A DNA stretch of 64,000 nt. It comes from Paracoccus sediminicola. GTDB taxonomy: Bacteria > Pseudomonadota > Alphaproteobacteria > Rhodobacterales > Rhodobacteraceae. Under the pieces are notes generated by a model that was not told where the DNA came from, made no database searches, and worked only from the letters and a program-made list of their open reading frames with translations. Position 1 is the first letter of the stretch. Each line of letters opens with the position of its first letter. Shown here piece after piece: positions 19,266 through 27,918 of the stretch. The position numbers were made by a program, and so were the translations under genes. Location: assembly GCF_027912835.1 (NCBI RefSeq), contig NZ_CP115768.1, forward strand, positions 1,612,001 to 1,676,000. Reading direction: 5' to 3'.

Positions 19266-20054
19266 ATGGGCGATCTTCTGAAGGGCAAACGCGGTCTGGT
19301 CATGGGGGTCGCCAATGACCGTTCCATTGCCTGGGGGATCGCAAGGGCGCTGGCCGATCAGGGCGCCGAGCTGGCGTTTTCCTATCAGGGCGACATGTTC
19401 GCGCAGCGCGTGCAGCCATTGGCCGAGTCGGTCGGCTCGGACCTGCTGGTCGATGTGGATGTGACCGACGATGCCAGCCTCGACGCCGCCTTCGCAAAGA
19501 TTGCCGAGCGTTGGGACAGTCTCGATTTTCTGGTCCACGCCATCGCCTATTCCAACAAGGATGAACTGACCGGGCGTTTCGTGAACACCTCGCGTCAGAA
19601 CTTCAAGAATTCGCTGGATATCTCCTGCTACTCGCTGATCGAGGTCGCACGGCGCGCCCATCCGATGATGAGCGGGGGCGGCACGATCCTGACGCTGACC
19701 TATGGCGGCTCGAACCGGGTGACGCCGTTCTATAATGTCATGGGGGTGGCCAAGGCCGCGCTTGAGGCGACGGTGCGCTATCTGGCCAATGATCTCGGCC
19801 CCGACGGGATCCGCGTCAATGCGATCAGCCCGGGCCCGATGAAGACGCTGGCCGGCGCGGCGATCGGCGGGGCGCGCAAGACGTTCCGCCACACCGCCGC
19901 CAACGCGCCGATGCGGGCCAATGCAACGCTGGATGCGATCGGCGGCACCGCCGTCTGGCTGACCAGCGATTGGGGCAATGCCACCACCGGCGAGATCGTG
20001 ATGGTCGATGGTGGCTATCACGTGCTCGGGATGCCGCAGAGCGAAAATCTATGA
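19266..20054 (+). CDS. fabI: Enoyl-[ACP] reductase (NADH), FabI type
   Basis: FabI reduces trans-2-enoyl-ACP in the last step of each elongation cycle and is the triclosan target. It is an atypical SDR of 262 residues with GVANDRSIAWGIARALADQG at the N-terminus, SCYSLIEVARRA, and the Tyr-x6-Lys block YNVMGVAKAALEA. NAISPGPMKTLA follows. It ends ATGA, overlapping the start of the HAD gene. Position after fabB indicates co-expression of fabA, fabB and fabI. Confidence 0.96.
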   Translation: MGDLLKGKRGLVMGVANDRSIAWGIARALADQGAELAFSYQGDMFAQRVQPLAESVGSDLLVDVDVTDDASLDAAFAKIAERWDSLDFLVHAIAYSNKDELTGRFVNTSRQNFKNSLDISCYSLIEVARRAHPMMSGGGTILTLTYGGSNRVTPFYNVMGVAKAALEATVRYLANDLGPDGIRVNAISPGPMKTLAGAAIGGARKTFRHTAANAPMRANATLDAIGGTAVWLTSDWGNATTGEIVMVDGGYHVLGMPQSENL

Positions 20055-20701
20055 TCTTCGTCTTCGACGCCTATGGCACGCTGTTCGATGTGGACGGCGC
20101 AGCCCGAGAGGCGGCGAAGACGGACCCGGCCCTGCATGAAAACTGGGCTGCATTATCGGCGGATTGGCGGCGCAAGCAGCTTGAATATAGCTGGCTGCGC
20201 GCGATCACCGGCGATCATGTCGATTTCTGGCAGGTTACGGCAGAAGCGCTTGACTGGGCCGCCGAGCGGCATGGGGTCGGCAAAGCACAGGCCGTGACCC
20301 TGCTGAAACTCTATCGCGCCCTGCCCGCCTATCCCGAAGTGCCGCATATGCTGGACCGGCTGCGCGCAAAGGGGGCGGCCACCGCGATCTTTTCCAACGG
20401 CGCGCCCGAGATGCTGCGCGATGCGGTGGCTTCGGCCGGGCTTGCCAAGCGGCTCGACACATTGCTGTCGGTCGAGACCGCCGGCAGGTTCAAACCCGCT
20501 GCCGAGGCTTATGGCATCGTCACCGATCACTTTGGCTGCGCCCCCGGCGCGGTCACCTTCGTGTCCTCCAATGGCTGGGATATTTACGGCGCGACCCGGT
20601 TTGGCTTCGATACGGTCTGGGTCAACCGCGCCGGCCTGCCAACCGACCGCCTGCCCCGCCAGCCGGGGCGTATCCTTTCCGATCTCACGGAGCTTGCATG
20701 A
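20051..20701 (+). CDS. Haloacid dehalogenase, type II (HAD superfamily)
   Basis: A 216-residue HAD hydrolase resembling L-2-haloacid dehalogenase. It starts at the ATG overlapping the fabI stop. The nucleophile is Asp6 in FVFDAYGTLFDV, followed by SNGAPEML (motif II, Ser/Asn), GRFKPAAEAYG (motif III Lys) and FVSSNGWDIYGATRFGF (motif IV). This set matches dehalogenases rather than phosphatases. The true substrate is unknown and may be a metabolite by-product. It is coupled on both sides by ATGA overlaps, fabI before and an alpha/beta hydrolase after. Confidence 0.88.
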   Translation: MIFVFDAYGTLFDVDGAAREAAKTDPALHENWAALSADWRRKQLEYSWLRAITGDHVDFWQVTAEALDWAAERHGVGKAQAVTLLKLYRALPAYPEVPHMLDRLRAKGAATAIFSNGAPEMLRDAVASAGLAKRLDTLLSVETAGRFKPAAEAYGIVTDHFGCAPGAVTFVSSNGWDIYGATRFGFDTVWVNRAGLPTDRLPRQPGRILSDLTELA

Positions 20702-21531
20702 CGGATTTCTTCACCGCCGATGACGGCGCGCGCATCGCCTATTCCGACGCGGGCGAAGGGCTCCCGGTTCTCTGCCTCGCCGGGCTCACGCGGAACATGG
20801 CGGATTTCGACTATGTGGCCCCGCATCTCGAGCGCTGCCGGGTGATCCGCATGGATTATCGTGGCCGCGGCGAGTCGGATTACACCGGCGCTGCCAGCTA
20901 TACCGTCCCGCGCGAGGCGCAGGACGCCGTGCAACTGCTGGACCATCTGGGGATCGAGCGCGCGGCGGTGCTCGGCACCTCGCGCGGCGGGCTGATCGGG
21001 CTGATGCTGGCCGCGACCGCGCATGACCGTCTGTCCGGGCTGTGCCTGAACGATGTCGGTCCGGTGATCGAACGGGCCGGGCTGGAACGGATCTTCGACT
21101 ATGTCGGGCGCAACCCCGCCGCGAAGACCCATGAGGATCTGGCCGCCAAGCTGCCTGCCAACATGCCCGGCTTTGCATCCGTGCCGGAGGGCCGCTGGCT
21201 GAGCGATGCGCGAAAGCACTATGAAGCGACGCCGGACGGGCTGCGGATCAAATACGATCCGGCCCTGCGCGAGGCGTTTCTGGCGGCGTTCGAGGGCACG
21301 TCGCCCGATCTCTGGCCGCTATGGGAGGCGACGGCGGGTGTGCCGGTCGCGCTGATCCGCGGCGCAAATTCGGATCTCTTATCGCCCGAGGTCGCGGCAG
21401 AGATGCAGCGCCGCCGTCCTGACATGATCCTTGCCGAGGTGCCGGACCGGGCGCATGTGCCGTGGCTGGACGAGGCCGAGAGCCTGGCCGCGATTCGCGA
21501 CTGGCTGGCGGCAGTGCGGGCAGCAGCCTAA
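20698..21531 (+). CDS. Alpha/beta-fold hydrolase
   Basis: A 277-residue hydrolase. The nucleophile elbow is GTSRGG with Ser95, the oxyanion region is LCLAGLTRN, the acid is probably the Asp in GANSDLLSPE, and the catalytic His is in VPDRAHVPWLDE. MDYRGRGESDY is typical of the family. There is no signal peptide. It is coupled to the HAD gene by ATGA and may be an esterase or lactonase acting after it. Its 3' end overlaps the convergent folA by four bases. Confidence 0.87.
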   Translation: MTDFFTADDGARIAYSDAGEGLPVLCLAGLTRNMADFDYVAPHLERCRVIRMDYRGRGESDYTGAASYTVPREAQDAVQLLDHLGIERAAVLGTSRGGLIGLMLAATAHDRLSGLCLNDVGPVIERAGLERIFDYVGRNPAAKTHEDLAAKLPANMPGFASVPEGRWLSDARKHYEATPDGLRIKYDPALREAFLAAFEGTSPDLWPLWEATAGVPVALIRGANSDLLSPEVAAEMQRRRPDMILAEVPDRAHVPWLDEAESLAAIRDWLAAVRAAA

Positions 21532-21998
21532 CGCCGGCGCAGCCATTCTTTCAGAACGCAACTCTCGGCAAGCCGCAGCGTCAGGCCCTGATGCCACTCG
21601 GCGGGATCGAATTCCGGGAAGAAGGTGTCGGCATCCTCGACCGTGACATCGACCTCGGAAATCAGCATCCGGTCCGCCTGCGGCAGAAGCTCGGCATAGA
21701 TTCGCGCGCCGCCGATACCGTAAAGTCTTGTGTAACCGGCCCCGCGCGCTCGGGTGAACGCGCTGTCCAGGTCGCGCACTACATGTTCCGCGTCGTCGAG
21801 GCGGGCGGACACCACCAGGTTCAGACGGCTTTTCAGCGGCTTGACCGGCAGGCTTTCCCAGGTGCGGCGACCCATGATCAGCGCGCCGCCGAGCGTCTCG
21901 CGCTTGAAGAAGGCGAGATCCTCGGGGATATGCCAGGGGATGTCTCCGCCCCGGCCGATGGCGCCGTTGCGGGCGCGCGCGACGATGAGGCTCAGCAT
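21528..21998 (-). CDS. folA: Dihydrofolate reductase
   Basis: DHFR reduces dihydrofolate with NADPH, restoring the cofactor used up by thymidylate synthase. The 156-residue protein shows IVARARNGAIGRGGDIPW (Met20 loop), IPEDLAFFKRET, MGRRTWESLP and YGIGGARIYAELL. The ATG overlaps the thyA stop (TGATG), so folA is translationally coupled downstream of thyA. Trimethoprim would be the expected inhibitor. Confidence 0.96.
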   Translation of the reverse strand: MLSLIVARARNGAIGRGGDIPWHIPEDLAFFKRETLGGALIMGRRTWESLPVKPLKSRLNLVVSARLDDAEHVVRDLDSAFTRARGAGYTRLYGIGGARIYAELLPQADRMLISEVDVTVEDADTFFPEFDPAEWHQGLTLRLAESCVLKEWLRRR

Positions 21999-22831
21999 CA
22001 GACCGCCACCGGGGCCTTGATGGCCGGGTCGGGATCGTAATTCAGGAACTCGAAATCTTCGAAGCGGAAATCGAAGATCGAGCCGACCTCGCGCGTGATC
22101 TTCAGCGTCGGCAGCGGCTTCGGGCTGCGCGAGAGCTGTTCGTTCACCTGATCGAGATGGTTGGCATAGATATGCGCGTCACCCATCGTGTGGACGAAAT
22201 CGCCGGGCTCGTAGCCGGTGACATGCGCCAGCATCGCCAGCAGCAGCGCATAGGATGCGATGTTGAACGGCACGCCGAGGAACATATCCGCCGAGCGCTG
22301 ATAAAGCTGGAGATGCATCTTCTGCCCGATGATCCTGACCTGCCAGAGCGTGTGACAGGGCGGCAGTGCCATGTCGGGCACGTCGCCGGGGTTCCACGCC
22401 GATACGATCAGCCGGCGGCTATCGGGGGTGGTGCGGATCGCCTCGACCAGATCCGCGATCTGATCGACCGAGCGGGCGAAGAAAAGCGGCCGGCCATCGC
22501 GGCTGTCTCCGGCAGGTTCGAGCGCCGGAAAGCGCCGCCACTGATGGCCGTAGACCGGGCCGAGATCGCCGTTCTCATCGGCCCACTCATCCCAGATCGA
22601 GACCTTGTTATCCTTCAGGTAGCCGATATTCGTGTCCCCGGCGAGGAACCAGAGCAGCTCGTGGACGATCGAGCGCAGATGCAGCTTTTTCGTGGTCACC
22701 AGCGGGAAACCATCCGCCAGCGGATAACGGCACTGCATCCCGAAATAGGATATCGTGCCGGTACCGGTGCGGTCGCTGGATCGTTCGCCCTGTTCGAGGA
22801 TCGTCCTCAGCGCCTGATGATATTGCTGCAC
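21998..22831 (-). CDS. thyA: Thymidylate synthase
   Basis: ThyA methylates dUMP to dTMP using methylene-tetrahydrofolate. The 277-residue protein has the nucleophile Cys159 in [11 protein letters not shown], the dUMP phosphate arginines in [15 protein letters not shown] and TPDSRR, and [19 protein letters not shown] short insertion after [12 protein letters not shown] makes it slightly longer than the E. coli enzyme. It forms thyA-folA, a functional pair, and dut upstream in the window supplies dUMP. Confidence 0.97.
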   Translation of the reverse strand: MQQYHQALRTILEQGERSSDRTGTGTISYFGMQCRYPLADGFPLVTTKKLHLRSIVHELLWFLAGDTNIGYLKDNKVSIWDEWADENGDLGPVYGHQWRRFPALEPAGDSRDGRPLFFARSVDQIADLVEAIRTTPDSRRLIVSAWNPGDVPDMALPPCHTLWQVRIIGQKMHLQLYQRSADMFLGVPFNIASYALLLAMLAHVTGYEPGDFVHTMGDAHIYANHLDQVNEQLSRSPKPLPTLKITREVGSIFDFRFEDFEFLNYDPDPAIKAPVAV

Positions 22832-22953
22832 ATGAGCCTCCGCCTTGACTGCCGAACCGTCTTACAGCGGTGGCGGGCGCAGTGAAAGGACGGTTTGCCG
22901 CCCGGCACGGAGCGTGTCAGAGTGCCGCGAAACGCAATCTGAAGGAGGTCATC

Positions 22954-23379
22954 ATGTCGCTGCGTTATCTGCACACCATGGTCCGCGTGAAGGATCTGGA
23001 CAAGACGATGGAGTTCTTCCGCCTGCTCGGGCTGGAAGAAACCAGGCGGATCGAAAACGATCAGGGCCGCTTTACCCTCGTTTTCATGGCGCCTCCGGGT
23101 CAGGAGGAATGCCCGGTCGAGCTGACCTATAACTGGGACGGCGATGAGGGGCTGCCCTCGGACAGCCGCCATTTCGGGCATCTGGCCTATCGCGTCGATA
23201 ATATCTACGAGATGTGCCAGAAGCTGATGGATGCCGGCGTGACCATCAACCGCCCGCCCCGCGACGGTCATATGGCCTTTGTCCGCAGCCCTGACAACAT
23301 CTCGATCGAGCTCTTGCAGGACGGCAATCTCGATCCGCAGGAGCCTTGGGCCAGCATGGAAAATACCGGGCACTGGTAG
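22954..23379 (+). CDS. gloA: Lactoylglutathione lyase (glyoxalase I)
   Basis: Glyoxalase I isomerises the hemithioacetal of methylglyoxal and glutathione to S-lactoylglutathione. The 141-residue protein has the metal ligands of the family: His in YLHTMVRVKDL, Glu in PVELTYNWDG, His in HFGHLAYRVDN and Glu in NISIELLQDG. The chosen ATG has GAAGGAGG upstream, which rules out the longer frame from 22870. A nickel-type enzyme is likely from its short length. It is convergent with the MarR gene. Confidence 0.95.
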   Translation: MSLRYLHTMVRVKDLDKTMEFFRLLGLEETRRIENDQGRFTLVFMAPPGQEECPVELTYNWDGDEGLPSDSRHFGHLAYRVDNIYEMCQKLMDAGVTINRPPRDGHMAFVRSPDNISIELLQDGNLDPQEPWASMENTGHW

Positions 23380-23540
23380 GCCCGATCCGGTCGCAACGGG
23401 CCCGCTGCCCTACGCGGCGCATCCGCAATTGCGCCTTCGCCCGCCATCCTCGCCGCGCTGATCGCGGCGGGGCCGGGCAGCGATGGTGTTGCATGTGGCC
23501 ATGCTGAGGGCGGCAGTGAGGGCGTCACGCCGTCAGCGGG

Positions 23541-24041
23541 TCAGTAGATATAGCGGATCTGTTCCGACCAATAGCGCTCGATCCGCCGCCATTGCAGGGT
23601 CACCTGTTCCAGCGGCGGATCGTCGAGCACCCCCGACACCACCAGATCATGGGCATGTCGGGCGAACAGCTCGCCAATCTGATCGCGGATCTCCTGCCCT
23701 CGCTCGCTGAGGCGGACGCGCACCGAGCGCCGGTCCTGATCGCTGCGTTCGTGATGCACATAGCCCATCCCGACAAGCTTCTTGAGATTATAGGATACGT
23801 TCGAGCCCTGATACATGCCACGAGAGCGAAGCTCGCCCGCCGACACCTCTGCCTCACCCAGATTATACAGCAGCAGCGCCTGAACCGGGGTCAGATCGCA
23901 GCGGCCCACCCGCTCGAAATCATCCTTGATGAGATCCAGCATCAGCCGGTGCAGCCGTTCCAGCATCTGGAGACAGAGAAAATACGCCTCGACCTGTCGC
24001 GGGTCTGGTTCGTGATCCTGTCTGGCCTGCAATGCGGTCAT
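23541..24041 (-). CDS. MarR-family transcriptional regulator (LdtR/PetP type)
   Basis: A 166-residue winged-helix regulator. The block LTPVQALLLYNLGEAEVSAG followed by GELRSRGMYQGSNVSYNLKK is the DNA-binding helix-turn-helix and closely resembles LdtR of rhizobia and PetP of Rhodobacter. HERSDQDRRSVRVRLSERG is the wing. LdtR controls L,D-transpeptidase and envelope genes in Rhizobiales; whether this orthologue does so here is inference. An imperfect inverted repeat at 24044-24074 lies directly upstream of the start and may be its own operator. sdhE is 52 bases upstream on the same strand. Confidence 0.87.
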   Translation of the reverse strand: MTALQARQDHEPDPRQVEAYFLCLQMLERLHRLMLDLIKDDFERVGRCDLTPVQALLLYNLGEAEVSAGELRSRGMYQGSNVSYNLKKLVGMGYVHHERSDQDRRSVRVRLSERGQEIRDQIGELFARHAHDLVVSGVLDDPPLEQVTLQWRRIERYWSEQIRYIY

Positions 24042-24043
24042 GT

Positions 24044-24074
24044 CGTCATCCTCTCATTCCCTGAGACGATGACG
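24044..24074. promoter_or_regulatory. Inverted repeat upstream of the MarR gene (candidate operator)
   Basis: CGTCATCCTCTCA, five bases, then TGAGACGATGACG: two 13-bp arms with one mismatch. It begins three bases before the ATG at 24041 and spans the ribosome-binding region. It could be a MarR-dimer operator or an mRNA hairpin that hides the start. Confidence 0.5.
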
Positions 24075-24093
24075 CAAAAACCCGAATCGGCGG

Positions 24094-25696
<1,603 letters not shown>

Positions 25697-25740
25697 TCGG
25701 GCGGCGGCGTTTCCTCGTCATAAAATGACAGGAGCAGATA

Positions 25741-26124
25741 ATGCTGGATCATAACGCACTCGTCGTCGTCGCCGATGGTCATCACGCCATCCTCTATCGC
25801 AATGTCGCGAAGCAGGGGATGGAGCTGGCCGAGGTCAACCGCCTGACCCCGAAGAATCTCGCCGATGAGGGGGAGGGCCATGCCCCGCAAGAGCGCTCGC
25901 CCAAGGATGAGGATGAGGCGACCTTTGCCAAGCAGCTCGCCGAGCGGCTGAACAAGATCGTGCTGCGCCACAAGGCCGATCAGGTCGTGGTCGTGGCCGA
26001 TCCGAGCACGCTCGGGGTGATGCGCAAGCATTATCACAAGGAGCTTGAGTCGATGCTTCTGAAAGAGCTGTCCAAGGATCTGACCAGCGCCTCGCCCGAC
26101 GAGATTGCCAAGGCGCTGTCCTGA
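25741..26124 (+). CDS. Host-attachment family protein (baeRF-type)
   Basis: A 127-residue protein resembling the 'protein required for attachment to host cells' family (Host_attach), which is distantly related to eRF1/archaeal release-factor-like domains. It starts MLDHNALVVVADGHHAILY, has the acidic linker EGHAPQERSPKDEDEATFAK, then KADQVVVVADPSTLGVMRKH, and ends SASPDEIAKALS. The name comes from plant-associated bacteria and says little about the function here. The gene is followed by a strong terminator. Confidence 0.75.
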   Translation: MLDHNALVVVADGHHAILYRNVAKQGMELAEVNRLTPKNLADEGEGHAPQERSPKDEDEATFAKQLAERLNKIVLRHKADQVVVVADPSTLGVMRKHYHKELESMLLKELSKDLTSASPDEIAKALS

Positions 26125-26146
26125 AGCCTGAGCAGCGCCGAAGATC

Positions 26147-26180
26147 CGCCCGCAAGCCAGCATGGGCTTGCGGGCGTTTT
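26147..26180 (+). terminator. Rho-independent terminator
   Basis: CGCCCGCAAGCC, six-base loop, GGCTTGCGGGCG: a perfect 12-bp stem followed by TTTT. It ends the aminotransferase/host-attachment unit. Confidence 0.92.
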
Positions 26181-26214
26181 CCTGCCGCGCTCACGATTTT
26201 GCGAACCATCCCGG

Positions 26215-26735
26215 CATCAGCTGATCCGGCGCCGCATGCTGCGCAAGGCCGCGGCGCGCTATCAGATGAAGCTTCCGAAAGACCGTCCCGGCGCGCCGCT
26301 CTTTCTGCGCTAACCCGACGGGCTGGAACTGACCGGGTGTGGACTCCGCTTTGACGGACCAACATCCGAGGCTTTTCCGCGGCTGCGTGAAACTTTTGCC
26401 GACAGCGCCGTGAAGAACGCACGTCCCGCACCGGCGGTGAAGCTGGTTGCTCGACAACTGAACCACCGATTTCACCCGCAAGAACGTGGATGTTCCGAGC
26501 TGCCGTGTCAGGGTATCGCACGCAGATCCCGTCGCCATCGCTGGCTGAATCCGCACTTCTGCCGGCTCGAACTGACGGCGGGGTCGCTGATCCAGACCTA
26601 TGACGGCTGATGGCGTGGCGTAAAAGCTGTTGGGCTGTTTATCCTCATGCACGACGCAACCGGCCCACGACCAAGGATGTTCTGCGCTTTCTCAGTGACG
26701 AAATGGCCGCCCAGCGCGCAAAGCTCGCCGCCTGA
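26215..26735 (+). pseudogene. Decayed LysR-family (GcvA-like) regulator
   Basis: Fragments in order resemble a LysR regulator. First comes RPGAPLFLR, then a TAA stop at 26311, then PDGLELTGCGLRF in the same frame, which together match the end of the HTH domain (PLFLRR.DGLELT). PRLRETFADSAV and RPAPAVKLVA lead into the ligand domain. The frame then shifts, TTDFTRKNVDV appears, and later CWAVYPHARRNRPTTKDV with RFLSDEMAAQRAKLAA closes at TGA 26733-26735. The ligand domain is much shortened. This accounts for most of the 780-base gap between the terminator and bdhA; I see no start codon or promoter left. Confidence 0.65.
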
Positions 26736-26903
26736 CCGGATCAGTCCTCGGGTTTGCCCGATCGCTGCAGCGCATCATCGCCGCTTTCTTCCGTATCATC
26801 GCCACCGACACCCAGATGGCAGGGGATCTTGAAGCGGCGGTTCTTTTCAGCCCGCCGCTTCGACCATCTCTCCAGCCAGGCCGCGAACCGGCCCGGCCTG
26901 CGA
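26736..26903. other. Unassigned spacer between the LysR remnant and bdhA
   Basis: About 170 bases with no supported gene. A minus-strand frame (from an ATG at 26926, overlapping the bdhA 3' end, to 26741) would give 61 residues ending RSGKPED, rich in Arg and Asp. It has no recognised motif. Confidence 0.3.
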
Positions 26904-27686
26904 TCAGAGCGCGGTCCAGCCGCCATCGACGCTGATTGTGGTGCCGGTAATCTGCGCCGCTGCATCGGTGCAGAGGAAAATCGCCGTGCCGCCCATCTGC
27001 TCGACCGTGGCGAACTCCTTCGAAGGCTGACGCTTGAGCATCACGTTCTTGATCACGTCCTCGCGGGACATATCATATTCCTTCATCGTGTCGGGAATCT
27101 GAGACTCGACAAGCGGGGTCAGCACATAGCCGGGGCAGATCGCATTGGCGGTGATCGGTTCCTCTGCGGTTTCCAGAGCGGTCACCTTGGTCAGCCCGAC
27201 GACACCATGCTTCGCCGCGACATAGGCCGATTTGAAGGGCGAGGCAGTCAAACCATGGGCCGAGGCGATGTTGATGACGCGGCCCCAACCGGCCTTGCGC
27301 ATCATCGGCAGCGCGGCGGCGGTGGTGTGAAAGGCCGACGACATGTTGATGGCGATGATCGCGTCCCATTTGCCTTCGGGAAACTCCGGGATCGGCGCGA
27401 CATGCTGGATGCCTGCATTGTTCACCAGAATGTCGCAGGCCCCCGCCTTTTCGATCAGCGCCCGGCACTGAGCGCCCTTGGACATATCCGCCTGGACATA
27501 GCGGGCGGTGACGCCATATTCGGCCGCGATCTCTTCGGCCAGCTTGTGATCGGCCTCGTCATCCGTATAGCTGTTCAGCACGACATCCGCGCCTGCCTTT
27601 GCCAGCTCTCGTGCGATGCCCAGACCGATGCCGGAATTCGACCCGGTCACGACCGCTGTCTTGCCCTTCAGAACATTCTCGAACAT
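26904..27686 (-). CDS. bdhA: D-3-hydroxybutyrate dehydrogenase
   Basis: This SDR oxidises D-3-hydroxybutyrate, a product of polyhydroxybutyrate breakdown, to acetoacetate with NAD. The 260-residue reading starts MFENVLKGKTAVVTGS. GSNSGIGLGIA binds NAD, NIASAHGLTAS gives the catalytic Ser, and YVAAKHGVVGLTK gives the Tyr-x3-Lys. ITANAICPGYVLTPLVE and the C-terminal SVDGGWTAL are typical of HBDH. The start at 27686 is preceded by GGGGA. Only about 40 bases separate the ATG from an upstream intrinsic terminator, so expression may depend on read-through. Confidence 0.93.
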   Translation of the reverse strand: MFENVLKGKTAVVTGSNSGIGLGIARELAKAGADVVLNSYTDDEADHKLAEEIAAEYGVTARYVQADMSKGAQCRALIEKAGACDILVNNAGIQHVAPIPEFPEGKWDAIIAINMSSAFHTTAAALPMMRKAGWGRVINIASAHGLTASPFKSAYVAAKHGVVGLTKVTALETAEEPITANAICPGYVLTPLVESQIPDTMKEYDMSREDVIKNVMLKRQPSKEFATVEQMGGTAIFLCTDAAAQITGTTISVDGGWTAL

Positions 27687-27725
27687 TCGAGTTTCCCCAT
27701 TTTGTTGATGCCGGGACCGGACCAT

Positions 27726-27753
27726 AAAAAAAGCGCCCGCACAAGGCGGGCGC
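27726..27753 (-). terminator. Intrinsic terminator just upstream of bdhA
   Basis: On the minus strand GCGCCCGC, five-base loop, GCGGGCGC, then TTTTTTT: a perfect 8-bp stem with a seven-T tract. No protein gene lies upstream for it to end, so it closes a short transcript or acts as an attenuator. Confidence 0.88.
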
Positions 27754-27799
27754 CAGTCATGAGGCAGGTTTCATACAGGCAAGAAACCTATCGAGCAGT
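27726..27799 (-). ncRNA. Candidate small RNA or attenuated bdhA leader
   Basis: About 74 bases from the predicted start to the end of the T tract. The RNA would contain a first hairpin, AGGTTTC (27783-27789) pairing with GAAACCT (27766-27772) over a ten-base loop, then the terminator hairpin. A five-codon reading frame, Met-Lys-Pro-Ala-Ser, starts inside the first hairpin. Support comes from the promoter, hairpin and terminator order only; no homologue is recognised. Confidence 0.45.
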
Positions 27800-27805
27800 G
27801 AGTCA

Positions 27806-27834
27806 TGTATAGGATAAACTGCGCGTGAGTCCAA
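27806..27834 (-). promoter_or_regulatory. Sigma-70-type promoter upstream of the bdhA leader
   Basis: TTGGAC, a 17-base spacer, TATACA on the minus strand: good -35 and -10 matches at ideal spacing. The start would be near 27799. Confidence 0.6.
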
Positions 27835-27918
27835 GGCTGTTGTTTGTCACGGTAAACGCACTCGGATAGGCTGAGCGTTGAAATAACAGGCATTTGCCGA
27901 ACGGGAGCGGCCGACAAT

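Noticed and set aside
23380..23540. GC-rich gap between gloA and the MarR gene as a small gene or RNA.
   Set aside because: Open frames exist on both strands, but there is no start with a ribosome site and no stable terminator-like hairpin.
26741..26926. Small minus-strand gene of 61 codons beside bdhA.
   Set aside because: It overlaps the bdhA 3' end, has no ribosome site that I can see and no recognisable motif.
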